Shown piece by piece: positions 33,561 through 47,059 of a stretch of 64,000 nucleotides of DNA. The notes below the pieces were generated by a model. That model worked only from the letters and a program-made list of their open reading frames with translations, made no database searches and was not told where the DNA came from. This DNA comes from Penelope pileata (lineage: Eukaryota; Chordata; Aves; Galliformes; Cracidae): the NCBI GenBank assembly GCA_013396635.1, contig WBMW01003930.1:15001-79000 (forward strand). Direction: 5' to 3'. A program made the translations under genes and the position numbers. Numbering within the stretch: the first letter of the stretch is position 1; each line of letters begins with the position of its first letter.

Positions 33561-35474
33561 TATTTCCTCTCTAGCTGGTATTTTCCTCACTAACCTCTCT
33601 AGGAAATTAATGCCAACATAAATGTTTGACTTAAATTAGGAATATTTAATCACTTTTACTGTCTTCTAGACTTACATATATCCCTCCAGAAAAACAGAGG
33701 TGCTTAATCTATTGCCACATTGGAAACATTACTTAATTCTTCCATTTTACGTATTATAGCTAATTTCTGTTATAGCAACGTATATACACTATTTTGAGAA
33801 AAGGGTGAATCAATTGTAATTTCAGGAAGTACATTTTAGGTTTTTGGATCTATGTTAGGAGACAGAGTATGTTTTCCTGTTTTATGAAATTATTCACTTT
33901 AGAAGTAGAAACAAAGGATTTCTTATAGTTGTTATCTATAACATAGTAAAATGACAAAGTTGTACTCAGCAACTAATCAGAAAAAAAGGTCTGAATGAAA
34001 AGTAGCAGAAAATTATGGGACAAATTCATGTCAATACAAATCAGAATACCTTCTTTATCTCTGTAGTTATGCACGCAGGTTTTAAGAAAATGACATTTGA
34101 TTAAATCTTCAGCTTTTGTAATGCAATTATGCATATGTACTTTAGCTAGAAAGAAGAGGCAGCAGTTTGTCAGAAAGTCTGCTGCTATGAAGACAATAAC
34201 TGGGAGTTCTTCAGGGATGATCAGCCCTGACTACTTACTTGGAGTACAAGAGTAGAGACAACAATATAGCATCTGAAAAGGGATGTGAATGAGAGGAGAA
34301 ATATCTTCTTGATTTTTAATTGTAGGGTTCTGTTTAGCTGAGGCATCTATACTTGCTCTAGTAAAAAAAATATATACCAATTGGATAGCAGGAGAGCAAC
34401 ATTATTGTCTTGTGATATCAGTAGTCATTATTAAATGTTATTAAATAGAATGCATTAAATAAAATACATTAAGTTAAATTACATACTTGAGCTCAAATGA
34501 GGAGTCAAGAAGCTCATGCATTTGATACAGGTGTAAGTAGCTGACTGCATCCTGTTGACATATATTCTCTTTGCTTAGTGCTGGGTCACCTAGCAGTGAC
34601 AAGGGCTTGGTAACTCAGCTGTAAGAGTTTTAGTTGCTTTGGCATGTCTTAAAACAGTCCAACAAATTCCTGATAAGTCCAGTGGCATTGTATACTGCTG
34701 TAAAAAATTAATGGGAGGCAATGATAAGAACTCATATCTATTTTTGATGTACAATTTTTTTCTACTTAGTTTCTGAGGGAAGTATTGTAATGTGGGCATA
34801 ATTCCCCTATCTAGGGTGTTGGATTTTCTGCTGGCTGTGGTATCAGGCCTTATTCACAGAGTCTTCCCACTAGGTATAACAAGACAAAAAAAGTACATTA
34901 TTGTGTTCCATCATCAGTGTCTGCCTGGCAGACAGTAGAACCATAAGGGTGCCTGTAAATGCAGGATACAGAAAAGCGTTATAAACTGAAACACCAAAAA
35001 CTATTAAAATTGTATTTTACCTTCCTAAGAATTCACATTCCCTGTTTTCAGTCAATTCTATCAAGCTTTACAAGTATATATTGCATTTTAGCATTAAAAC
35101 ACTGGAAATCGAAATTGTGTTTTCAATTTTGAACTATCTTTTCCATGATTTTTTTAAATAAACTAGTATAAAATGTATTCTTAAAAAACACTTCTTGATT
35201 TGAAAATAGTTTTATCAAAATTCAAATATCTTTGCAAACGGTATGAATATTTCTGGGGCATAAAATCGTTTGTAATTATTTCACTACTAGTGAGTTTCTT
35301 CTACTGTCTATTCTGAGTATATTTCACAGTCTATGCCTATTGTCATGCACTAAAAATTGTTTGCATAAGTGAATTGACCAATTTTTTCTTCTTGTATATG
35401 TTCATAAGAAGAAACAACTTTCACCTTTATGTTGAAATGGTTAAGGAAAAGAAGAAGGAGAAAATGTCATCTTA

Positions 35475-35510
35475 AAATAAATAAATAAACAGACAAACAA
35501 ATAAAAAACC
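35475..35510. repeat. (AAAT/CAAA)n interrupted simple repeat
   Basis: Three ATAA units are followed by CAGACAAACAAATAAA. It is a low-complexity A-rich tract. Confidence 0.8.
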
Positions 35511-38499
35511 CTTTACCTTTCCTCCTTTTAGACTTTGGAAGTGAAATATACTTGTTCAAAAATGTTCAAATAGACATAACATTTTTAAAAAAATCACTAT
35601 TTCAGTTCATGTTAAGGTATTTAAAGCTCATCTTATGTGGCTTATCTAGCCGTGCAAAGATAATGTTGGAGAGTGAATTCTCAGCAATTTTTAAATCCTT
35701 AAGGCTCCACCATTTATAATCAAGTTTTTCATGAACTATGTCATCTCTGGTCTCTGTTTTCTTAAACCTAATACTGACCAGCTTCATTTTCTGACTTTCC
35801 TTAAGTGTGTGTGATATATTTTAAAACTACTTGCACAGTGTGTGCTGAGATACTTCATTTTTTTAAAACCTTCCCTAGAGTAGCAGTTCTTGATTATTTT
35901 TTTCACTCATCTTTAAAAATGCCTTTGTTCTTTCTGCGTGTTTGTGTCTCCTAGCTTGTGACATTCCTTCTAACTATAAGTTTCCCTTAATTGGCAGGTT
36001 TGCATTTGAGTTTCCTATGTTGAACGACCCCTTGTTCCTCATTCTGCAGTGTCAGGAAACAGAAATGTCATTGCTGATTAGGGGCCTGAACCCTCTGCTC
36101 CTCCTTCTCATACAGTAGGCAATCTTGTTCTGTACACACTCTAGCTGCAGGGTCAGCCTTAGGGGAACTCTAAACAAGTGTCCACATGGGATACCAAAGT
36201 GGAAGGGGCACTCATAGGGGCAAGTATTCTTTGAGCTCATTTGTCTACCACAGAAACTCACTTCTGTCCCTTTAAATGTAAAATGTCCACTGGCATTGCC
36301 CAAGTGCCTACATTTTAACCACATGGAAGAATTTTTGTGCCTCTGGCTTGTTACACATGTGCATCAGTGATGTTAATAATATCTCTGCCTAACAATGTGA
36401 CACCGAGATATACTTCTAATGGTTGTCTTTCCTCTGAACAGAGATACAAAAGCTTTCATTTTTGTTTCTGAAACTCTGTTAAACCAACTCTGACCTCATT
36501 CAGGGCACAATTACCTAGTCTTGCTTGGGGCACCTGAAACTCTAAAGATGGCCTTGTGTAGTTGTGGTTGAAAATCTCTGCTCAGTGTACAGAGTGCATC
36601 TCCCTTACAACAGAGTGGAAACTGCTGCTTTTTCCACTTTTGCTCTTCACCTAGGGAAGTGGAACAAGCCAAGACAGGGAGAAAGAGAAACTACACAGAA
36701 AAGATCAGAAGGCAGGGCCTCCAACTAGCAGGGAGCATGCATAAAACCAGACCTTTCTCCCTAAACCAAAGGATATTGCAAAAGAGGCAGAAACTAAAAA
36801 GAGAGGAGAGGGAATAGCGCTTTACTTCCTACCATAACCATAGCCTGAAGGAAGTCAATGGACAATCTGCAAAGATGAGGGAATGAAAGTGAAACACGAA
36901 GGACTAGATGTGCGTCCCTTTGCAACAACAGAGAAAACTGATGCTGCTTAGAGTATTTCAGGTAAAGTGCAGGACACAGAGCAGTTGTACAGTCACAAGA
37001 TTAACATAGTTCCATATTTGCAAGAATAATTTGTCATCTACAGAAACCCCATATCCAAAACAAAACAAACCACCCCTCACATAAGCTGTAGCATATGAAT
37101 CTGATTTTCATTTTAATTATTTAAGTGACATTAAAAATGGAATTTATTTACAATAAAATAGAAACAGCCCATTTTTTAAAGGTGAATTTCCCTGTGTCCA
37201 TTTTGTCACGGATGGGTATACAGGTCTACCATTCCACAAATCTGTTATTAATATATACTTGCAATCAATTAATTAAATAAATGCCTACATTTTTATAAAC
37301 TTATAGATAGAGAAGAGAAAAATGGAAAGATCATTTGCTTTTTAATTTTCTAAAGTATAAAATATCATGTTTGCATAAATTATTTCAGTAAGAGTAAATA
37401 GAACCCTTTACCAGTTTCATGAATCTGTCTTTTGAAAGTCATGTAAAATTCAACCCTTCCTTGCTAACTTGTCACTAAAATTCCCATGACACTTTTCAGA
37501 AAAGAATGGCTATTAACTACAGTATTCTGGCCAAAGCCCAAATCACTTTGTGCATATAAAATCTCTTGTCGGAAAAACTATTCTGCACTTTCCTCAAAAC
37601 CTTGTTGTATAGTGCATCAGATATCGAATAGGCAAAATCATTCTGGCAAGTATTATGTGAACTTACAGAACAGCAAATATTTTTGATATTTTGGATCTAT
37701 ATAGTGGTCCTTTGAAATAAATATTAAGATAATACCAAATCATTAATACAGAAAAACATTTTAAAATTTTAGAGGTGGAAACATTATTTGGTTATTGAGA
37801 TGTCCTTTTTATAATTTTTTCTCCTTAGGAATTTTCAGAAATAAGCTTTTATATAAGATTGTGATACTTTTTACCCAATATATCATCAGTGCCTGAAAAA
37901 CATGAGAAGGTACTTAATCTAGAAATCATTCCTAATTTCTCACTTTTATTAAGTAATTATTTTAAGTACTTCAGCAGAAGAAAAATTGTATTTAGTATGA
38001 CTTGTTAGATGAGGATCTTTGAGAATATTTGGTTATTAAAAATATTAGTTTACTATGGAAGAGTAGATTGTATGTTCTGTCAACTTTATTGACTTAGTCA
38101 TATGTAAAAGTTGAAACAGTGTTTTCTTCTACCTTGTACAGGTAGAAGGTACGTATTGTGATCTAGGTTGTGTCTCCATGACACGTTGACGACGTTGGTT
38201 GAGGACTATCCTACAAACATTGTCTCAGACTGAGACAAACCCAGAAGAAATATCCAGCCCATGAAGCTTTCCAAACTTTTTCAGTTGCACAATTAGCTTT
38301 TCACTTTCGTGAACTCTAAATGTGTCTATAAATGGCTTACATGTATTCCTTTAATGTTTGCATCCTAACAGTGTTACTTAACACTATATACTTTCATCAA
38401 GATGAGCTGAAATGTAGAATGGGCTACATTTTGTTAAGTAGTAGGCAGTGAGCAATCCAAATCAACTGAAGCTGCTTCTGAGAGTTTAAGTAGGGGGTT

Positions 38500-38850
38500 C
38501 ATATTAAGTGTGACACCCTTCAATATTTATCAATTTATCAATTGTCTGAGTTGATAAAATTTATAGGGTGACACAAAGATTGGCACAGTGGTAAATAATG
38601 AAGACAGGCAGTCATGGAAAGTGATCTGTATCACTTGCTGACTGAATGGATTCAGATAATGTACCCTTTAATATAGTCAAAGTCACAACTGTATTTACAA
38701 GAATGAGGATCTTAGGCCAGGAAATTAGGACAGGCTTTAGAAAAGTTAACATTGGTCATTCCAGTTTGCTGTAGTGACACCACATACCATATGTGCTCTT
38801 AAAAAGATGGGCATGTATATTTTTATGAGAGGGCAACAGAGAAGAAAATA
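38500..38850 (+). mobile_element. Ancient CR1 fragment, plus strand
   Basis: The words TTCAATATTTATCAA near 38519, GGGTGACACAAAGATTGGCA near 38566 and GGTAAATAATGAAGACAGG follow the order of old vertebrate CR1 ORF2 just after the RT catalytic box (the DDTKIG..VVN.ED region). Downstream, GAATGAGGATCTTAGGCCAG lies near 38701. The frame is destroyed. It is far more diverged than the CR1 at 39408 and is probably an unrelated, older insertion. The right limit is uncertain. Confidence 0.6.
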
Positions 38851-39407
38851 ATGTCTCTGTTTTTTCCTGTCAGCCAAATTTCTTCTAAGAATGGACTGGG
38901 TTTTGAGACTATAATTTATATTTGTAATTCTGAATTTTCAGTTGTTAGGGGAAGGAGAAAGGTGAATATAGTTCCACCTCAAGATTTCACCAACTTGGGT
39001 CCCATTTCGAGAGAATCGTAAATGGCCCAGTGGAAAAAAATCACCAAAATAAAAACCAAAGTGTTCGCCAAGTAATCCAATATAAGCCTCCAGCTAAATG
39101 CTGTGACAAAAGTGACAAATCTGTTGACATCTAAAAGGATAATATTGAGTAGGATTAGAGAGGCTATTTTACCTTTCTTGTTCTAGTCAGAACTTTCAGA
39201 AACATTATTGAAAACTTTGAAAGGGCGTAGAATAAAAATGATTCAATGTCCAGAGAAAAAAACGCAGACATGGGGTACTTAAATAACGGTATGCTTAGAT
39301 CACACATACATACGCACAAAGATAAAATAAAAATAGTTATAATAATAAAAAAGTAAAAGTGACACAGGATATTTAATAACTGAATGCAAGTTCTCTTTGG
39401 GAGAAAA
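38851..39407. other. AT-rich spacer between two CR1 copies
   Basis: No gene is seen. It may include unrecognisable remains of the ancient CR1 to the left. Confidence 0.5.
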
Positions 39408-40401
39408 CAGGCTCAATGTCCAGGTGGAGCTAGTACTGGGTGGTGTCCCCCAGGGGTCCATCTTGGAACTGGTACTCTTCAACGTGTTTATCAATGGCAT
39501 AGCCAGTGGGATTGAGTTTGCACAGTCAGCAAGTTGCCCTCAGCGAGTTCGCTGGTGACGCCAAGATGAGCGGTGCAGTTAACACAATGGAAGGAAGGAC
39601 CTGGACAAGATGGAAAAGTGAGCCCATGTGAAATTAATGAAGTTTAAGAAGGCCAAGTGCAAGGTGTTGCACTTGGGTCAGGGCAATCTCAGATATATAT
39701 ACAGACTGGGAAAAGAATTCCTTGAGAGCAACTCTGTGGAGAAGGACTTGGGGGTTCTGGTGGATGAGAAGCTTGATATGAGGCAGCAGTGGGTGCTCGT
39801 GCCCAGAAGGCAAACTGTATTGTGGGCTGTATCAAAAGAGGTGGAGCCAGCAGGATGAGGGAGGTGTTTGTCCCCCTCTGCTCTGCCCTTGTGAAGCCCC
39901 ATCTGGAGTCCTGCTTTCAGACCTGGGACCCGCAGAACAAGAAAGTTATGGAGATGTTGGAGCCTGTCCAGAGGAGGGCCACAAAGATGATCGGAGAGCT
40001 GGAACACCTCTCCTATGAAGAGAGACTGAGAGAGCTGGGCTTGTTCAGCCTGGAGAAGAGAAGGTTCTGGGGAGACCTCATTGCAGCCTTCCAGTACTCG
40101 AAGGGAGCTTACAAGCAGGAGGGGGACCGACTGGTGTGACAGGACAAAGGGGAATGGCTTAAAAATGAAAGAGGTGAATTTTAGGTTAGGAAGAAATTAT
40201 TTCTCAGAGGATAGTGAAACACTGGAACAGGTTGTCCAGAAAAGTTATGGATGCCCCATCCCTAGAGACATTCAAGAACAGTTTGGATGGGGCCCTGGGC
40301 AGCTTGATCTAGTGAGTGGCAACCCTATCCACATCAGGTGGGTTGGAACTAGATAATCTTTGTGGTCCCTTCCAACCTAAGTCATTCTATGATTCTATGA
40401 T
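39408..40401 (+). mobile_element. CR1 LINE 3' portion, plus strand, about 1 kb
   Basis: The left end lies in the RT domain (GGTGTCCCCCAGGGGTCC near 39438 encodes GVPQGS, then LFNVFINGIA). The coding match then runs through a degraded catalytic region to CKVLHLGQGNLRYIYRLG (from 39628) and the segment KDLGVLVDEKLDMRQQW. A second open frame (39789-40139) encodes CSALVKPHLES, then a PVQRRATKMIGELEHLSYEE segment and LRELGLFSLEKRRFWGDLIA. The C-terminus follows in a third frame to about 40356. The 3' UTR and two octamers end at 40401. Frame changes between these stretches show that it is a pseudogene. Confidence 0.95.
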
Positions 40402-43352
40402 AAAGGTTTTGTAATCTGGCAAAGTAAAGCTAGGATAAATATTTAGAGGCTGACCAGTCTGAACATGGGCAAAAAAAAGAAGAAAAAAAAGCATGAGTGA
40501 GGATGAGGGAACTAAATAATAATTTGATTAATTTTTTTTTCTTCTGTATTTAGATGAATGTGGGATGGATACTTTTCAGGAAAATGTGCTTCAAAAACTC
40601 TAATTATTGGGTTCAATACAGCAATAACAAGGTGAAAATCTAGTGATTGCTTTACACAGAGGATCAAACTAGAATTCTTGTGGTCTCTTTTTGGCCTTAA
40701 AATATATAAAGCATTTACGTCAAATTCAGTTAATGGACCTGACAATTTTGTTTCCCTTTTCCTTCTGTTTGCCATTTCAAATCTCACCAGTCCTAAGGCT
40801 GTGCTAGGGCAAGTAGCTAAAACTTCTCAAGAAATCCCTGACTCAGGGATATCTCTCTGTATGTGATTTTATAATAAGGATCATAAAGCAATACCAGATG
40901 TGAAATTTCCAAGAGTAGCATGAAAGGACAGTGTCAGTGGAAGCATGAAGTCTGAAAATAGTCAGACTTGGAGGGAGAAGGAGAAAGATGTGAAAAAGGA
41001 AGGAGAGAGACCTTCAAGGGTTAGTTTGGATAAATCTGAGATTAGTATCCAAACTTCTTGGTATTTCTCCAAACTAAATTTCTAACCCTTTGTTGCTTCA
41101 TCCACCCATCATAATTCTGGTTGCTTTTGAAGACACAAGCTGCCAAGGTCATGACTGTTAAGGGGCAGAGAAGGAGGTTATTAAAAAAATCCCAAAGCTT
41201 TTAAATAGTAATTTATGCTAATTACATTTGTGAAATAATTTGTGCTGCGTGTCTTAATGTGGAATGTCTCCATAGTCTCCATCTGTTTATCATCTAAGAT
41301 GTGTTAGCAAGATGTGACTGCTCATCATGCAGCTCTCCCACAGCATGTTATAGTCACTGTAATAACATGTACAATAGAATTAAACTACTTGATCCCTCAG
41401 TAGAAAATAAATTATTCTGCCCTCATACATTTACTTTACTTGTAAAACATTATAATAGAGCTCATGAAAACAGTTACCCACAAGAAAATCACAGTTAAAT
41501 ATGATCCAATACATACATTGCTACCTAAGGCTCCTTGGAATACTTCCTTCAGACTGTAGGTGGAAGGTTTATAAATCCATCTTTGGCATTTTTCCAGTAG
41601 TGTTATTAAGCTCTTGGAATCTCCCCTTTTCTGTGGTTCCTTTATGTGTTCCTTGTCATTCCAGAATATCCAAGTTCCTCAATTTTCACCCTATAAACAG
41701 ATACTGGTACAATTTTGACAGACTGTTATATAATGGAGTTTATCATGTATTAAGTTACCATTTTTCTTAAGTTTGTCTTAAGCTTTCTGCTTTAAGTAAA
41801 GTTTTATTTCATAATAATATGGTGGACAACATTTCTGGCAAGTTATATTTTCTTTCACAATCCATTTCTCCCAGAATCCTTATACCAGTAACCTTTATAC
41901 TATCACAGCCATTCTTAATTCTGGATCTCAAAATTATGATCATTTCGCAGTCTCAGAAATGAAACCTTGCTTCAAAAATTAATAGGAAAAAATAAAAATA
42001 ACAGAACAGATAGTCTATCAAGATTATGGTGCTCCACTGCTCTATAAGAACACAATTACTCCTGGAGTTACATGAGAACAATATGTATTCATTTGGAATT
42101 ATCAGTGATAGTCTCCAAATAAACTCATGCAGTAGCATATCCATTTTCTTACATGATTATTATTATTCTTACTTTTCCAAAAGCTAATAGTCAATCCCTT
42201 TGAGTTAAAATGCCTAAAAAAAATGCTGGTGTTTAGGATCCAAGACATGCCACAGTCACAGAAAAGTCTTCTCTCTCCTTCCTTCCCCACTCCGTTTTAC
42301 ATCTACATTCCCCTCTGCTGCAGGGGAAAAAAAATGAAATAAAATAGAAATACAAAAGTTTTAACATTTGTTGGCTTCATGCATCTTATTTTAAATAACG
42401 TGTCACAATGCCATGAATATGAGTAAAGATTGGCCAAGTATCAGCATCAAGAATTTGCTGAATAACTTAAAGGTGTTATTTTCTATTTCATGCTATAGAC
42501 TCCACAAGGTACACCATTGTATTCATTCAGTCAGCAGCCCAAAGTACAGCAAAATTAACAAAACAAATCTCAATGTTGTCCACTGATTTTAGTTAAGTGT
42601 TGACTTCAAAGTGTTAACTTTAAGATTAATTACACCTACACTAAATACAAATACAGCTAACCACTTCACTGCCAAATGATGAATATGTTCAGCTAAACCT
42701 ATCCAGCATGCTAAACATTCTGGCAGGAAACTTTCTGTCTATTCACTTTAATGGAAACTGCATGGAACTATAAAAAATGATATCATACGCGAAGTATAGT
42801 AAGTGAATCTTCGATTTCAAAATACTCATCTAAATAAATGTACATATAAAATATAAGACAATTCTCCAAAATAAATTTGAAAAACATGTTTTTCATTTTT
42901 TTCTACCTACCTTTAGGTAACTATTTACCATAACATATCATTGAAACACTCTGTCCACAATTAAAAACTGCTACAATGTTTATAGTGCATTTTCCAGCAA
43001 AACTAAAAGTAACAAACAATATCCAACTTTCCAATCAAATTAATTTATTCCATCTGCAGTAATAGAAATGAACAATCTGTTGGTTACTTCCACAAATATT
43101 TTTCATATTGGTCTTATCTGTAGCCTTTCTGCAAAGAGCAAAAAAGTGATGCCATAATCTGGAGTAAAAACTGTTTTCAAAAAGTAGCAGTAGTAAGAAA
43201 CGCAAATTTGTTTTCTCAAAAATTTTAAATTAATTTTACTATTTGTTTATAAGATAATATCCTACATAAAACCTCTGTTCACAAAAACTTGCAGGCATTT
43301 CACCAGCATTAGACTTTATGTCTTAGTTTCTAACTGAACTTTTCTCTCTTAG
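40402..43352. other. Non-coding stretch with one candidate conserved block
   Basis: About 2.9 kb without a supported gene. Open frames are 91 codons or fewer. The block 41190-41490 is listed separately. A small (ATT)n run lies near 42155-42170. Confidence 0.6.
41190..41490. promoter_or_regulatory. Candidate conserved non-coding block
   Basis: TAATTTATGCTAATTACATT near 41208 holds two homeodomain-type cores, and AATAATTTGTGCTGCGTGTC follows it closely. The rest is complex sequence without repeat similarity. It has the texture of a conserved vertebrate enhancer. Conservation itself is not visible here. Confidence 0.28.
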
Positions 43353-43840
43353 TGTCTGCTACAAAACTGTGTTTTGATTCTAGAAGGAAAACAAAGCTGA
43401 TAACATCCAGCAGCATTGAACAGAGCCAAGGACATTTTCATTCTCAGCTCCTTGCGTCTCTGCCAGTGAAGGGGCTAGGAGAGCCACAGGGAGATGGAAG
43501 GGGACAAGAACGGGGCAGCTGACCCAAACTGACCAAAGGGATATTCCATACCATATGACATATAATATAAGGAAGGGAAGTTAGCTGGGAGGGCCCATTT
43601 GCTTAGGGATTGGCTGAGCGTTGGTCACGGTTGGTGAATGATTGCTTTGTACAATCACTTGTTTTGTATATAATTATCGTTGCTGTTATTTTATTCTATT
43701 TTCCTTTTCCGTCAGTAAATAGTTTTATCTCAATCCATGATTTCTACCTTTTTTTTATTCTCAATTCTCTCCCCCATCCCAGCTGGGAGGAGCAAAAAGC
43801 CTGTATTGTGTTTTCAGGCCTGCCAGCTCAAACCACAACA
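43353..43840 (+). mobile_element. Solo LTR of an avian endogenous retrovirus
   Basis: This near-complete LTR belongs to a family common in bird genomes. Landmarks in order are an AAACAAAGCTGATAACATCC segment near 43389, GGGGCAGCTGACCCAAACTG near 43514, AAAGGGATATTCCATACC near 43536, ATGACATATAATATAAGG (TATA region), GGGATTGGCTGAGCGTTGG near 43605, and TTTTATCTCAATCCATGATT. It ends with CTCTCCCCCATCCCAGCTGG near 43768 and AACCACAACA at 43831-43840. The right end is firm. The left end at TGTCTG (43353) is inferred and gives 488 bases with TG...CA termini. No primer binding site or retroviral gene follows, so this is a solo LTR. The 78-codon frame inside it is not a gene. Confidence 0.85.
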
Positions 43841-46800
43841 CTTTAGAAACACAAAGTTCTCTATCAATTTCTCAAATTATTCCAGTACTTGAACAGAATG
43901 ATAATGCTTTAACTGTTTACAGAAGTATTACATGCAGTTTGACATTCCATTTAATTAAAATGGAAGATGACATTAAGTAGACAAAATGCAATTTAGCAGA
44001 ATAGAAAATAGTGTTGCATAGAGGAACTCGTAGTAGTACAACAGGACTTTATTAGTGGGAAAGAAAGCATCAAATATTTGTATTGATTCCTTTAGTGATT
44101 TCAGAAACTAAACACAATACTAGATACTGCATGTAGCCCATGTATTTTTGTATTTTTTTCTGATATATATTGAGTATTTTAATTATTGAATTGATTTAGA
44201 AATACTGGGAATGGTTACTGGATACATCACAAAACTAATATTTTCTAAATGTTTAACTGTTATTATTTGATATTCTTTGGATAACACAATATTACAATAT
44301 AGTTCCTACTATGCTTTGCTAAAGCTGTAAGAGTCAATTTACTGCACATATTTAAAACCCCATTCTATGATCTTCTGTATCATTCATGCAGCTGATCCTA
44401 CTGAAACAAACTGAAAAACAGAGTTCTGGTTTGAGGTTCTATTGTACTAATATATATACCTAAAGCAGTGCAGGTGAAAAATAATTTTGACTTTAAAAAG
44501 TTCCAGATATCTGGAATTTTTTTGCGCAATTGGCACTGAAGACTACACCCAGCATTCTCTGTAGTTATTTCTTCTAGAAAATTAATTGTGTAAATAAACC
44601 AGAAAAAAAAAGTATCAACAACTCTATTCCTATATACTCAGTCAAAAATAATACAGAGTCTTCAATTTTTCTGTTATTCTTGTAGTATTGCTACCTTTGC
44701 AACGACTTTTTCTGATCTTTACCTCAAAGCAGAAGAATATGAAGACCAAAACTCGAGATGGCTTTGCTGGAAACTTCTTCTCCTATGTTCTACAAAATCT
44801 GTAGATCACATTTAACATCTCACCAACTCCTCCTTATTCATTCCATTTAATTACTTTCAAATCTCATGGTATTACTCCAGAATAAACAACGAATGAAGAA
44901 ATTTATTTTCATGACTTGTCTCTTTCCTCCACTAGAAACTTACCTATCCTTTTTCTCTCTATTCCACTCGTCCCTTTTTTTTTTCCCCCAAATTTACTAT
45001 TTTATGGATTAAATGAGAATTAAGTGAATAAATACCTTTGAAAATCTGGATTTGAAGTGCCTCAACCTCCTACTTCTAAAATGGTCCCCTCTGGAATTAT
45101 GATAGAGATCTTGGTTATTTTGTGTAGAGATCCAAATTTTGACAATGAGGTAGAGACTTTGAAGCATGGAATCTACAGTAACCTGACTCAGTTAGGAGAG
45201 GCTGTGTCAGAACCTGGCTAGTTCTGACTGAAATTAGTTCTGCTACAGCTCCATGGGTCATGTGCCTTGCTTTGCCCTGAATAACATGGAGATAATATAT
45301 GCAAAGAGATTGTTCTTCAGATAACACTTCAGGTAATATTTATCTGCCCATGTGTCCTGGATTTTTCTGTTGTCTTCTCTTGGATGACTCAGTATCTTGT
45401 ATCTGAAATCCGTATTTAAAAACAATAGTGGAGGTGGCTTGTTAGTGAGGTCTGACTGGCAATTCTATTTTGGTCAAACAAAAAACTTATCTCTAGATTT
45501 AAGAAAATTGGAAAATATAAGTTAAGTAAATACTGTTGTTCAATATTTTGATTGTCTTACTAACTTTGATACTTGCTGCAGATTCATAGCTCTGCCTTGC
45601 CATCTTCCTTCAGACATAAAATGTCGTCCCTGATCTTGACTGATAGGCTCAATTACAATGGTAAGATAACTCTGTTATTAAGAAGAACTCTAATACAATA
45701 AATCAAACTATAAATAACCTTTTCCACACATAATTGTACTTAACATATGCTTTATTAAGTAGAGTTTATAAATTATACATTCCCTCTCATTCTCAACATC
45801 TCAATTTCATCTTATGCGGCCCATTTCAAACAATAGTATAATGTCAACTTAATCAAAAAAGTCTCATGAAATGCATAATATTATATATTCCATAGATATA
45901 TGATTCAAATTCCCTTTAGAAATTTAAATTTTAACCTTAATTATTAAATTTAACTTAATTCACAAATACTAAGTTATCCAAAAGCAAACTGCATAGCAAA
46001 CAGCAAACCATACTATTGTTTACTGAACAAAATTCTCTGTGCAATTAAACATGTGATAATCACCTACTACTTAAAAAGAAAAAATGAAATTAAGAAAGTA
46101 CTCTGTTTCCTGTTTATTTTTGAATAAAGGTGGTCTATAAAAAAGACTCAAATTCCAAATTTTACCCTTAAGAATTAAACTAAGTGAGGCTTTATTTTCT
46201 GAATCTCTGGAATTGCATTAGCTCCTCTGTCTCTGGTTCACATTTCTCAGATCAGGCTTTAGTTTTCTAAGTTTATACTCTATAACTTTATCAGGGTATT
46301 TAAGCATCTGACATATCTGCTAAAGAGAAGGATAAAAGTTCTCTGTTGTTCTCCTTCAATCTCTCTTTCAACAGCAGGAATTGATTAGCTTACTTTTTGG
46401 CTTTGGTACTAGTAGGTGAGAGAAGTGGGTTTCACTTTTGTTCTGAAGGTACTGAAATTTACAGTCACTTACATTTATTCCAGATGTGGTTCCACAGTTT
46501 TAGACAGTTGCCAAAACCTTTAGCAGCTGTGCAAATGCTTATGGCCATGCAGGGAGAAGCAGTCTCTCAGGAATTTTCAGTAAATCTCACAGAGCATGGA
46601 AGCTTTGAATTTAAAACAATATTCATTGGAAAGCAACTTAGTGCTGTGATCTCAGGCACTGTTAGTTCAAATGCCATTTTAAGGGTTTTCTTTTGGATGA
46701 ACTTCAGACTAGCTTTCTAAAAGATCATTATTCATGATAGCAGAGTTTTCATGGAATGAACGCAGCACATGGCATCTCTTGTAGCCAAAAATCTTAAAAA

Positions 46801-47059
46801 TTCAGATACTGTACTTGTCCAGTTTGCACACAGATTGAAGTACTGCTTCTTTTTTAACCTTATTTCTACAGATGAAGACTCAATATCTCAATTTTCTGGC
46901 AAACTCAGAAGAACATAACTGTTATTTATAACTGGGCTTAATTTGTTGACATTTTTTGTATATCTTTGTTTAAAAATATATTATACATGAGAGAGAATTT
47001 CTTCCCACTGCTTGTGCAAATCAGATATTTCAATCTAGTAGATGGGAAAACTGATAGAA

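Larger units (their letters stand above)
33177..38499. other. AT-rich non-coding stretch with a few complex blocks
   Basis: About 5.3 kb with no gene that I can support. It holds a candidate regulatory block at 33360-33560 and an interrupted (AAAT/CAAA)n repeat at 35475-35510. The less AT-rich part at 35980-36960 holds only a 90-codon minus-strand frame with no recognisable domain. No CR1 or LTR is recognised before about 38500. Confidence 0.6.

Noticed and set aside
36052..36324. 90-codon minus-strand frame with several Cys and His residues, considered as a zinc finger
   Set aside because: The Cys/His spacing fits no C2H2 or other zinc-binding pattern.
43610..43846. 78-codon hydrophobic frame resembling a membrane peptide
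   Set aside because: It lies within the ERV LTR, and its hydrophobicity comes from the T-rich U3/R region.
46397..46720. 107-codon plus-strand frame as a possible exon
   Set aside because: No family resemblance and no supporting context. Its composition matches the surrounding non-coding DNA.
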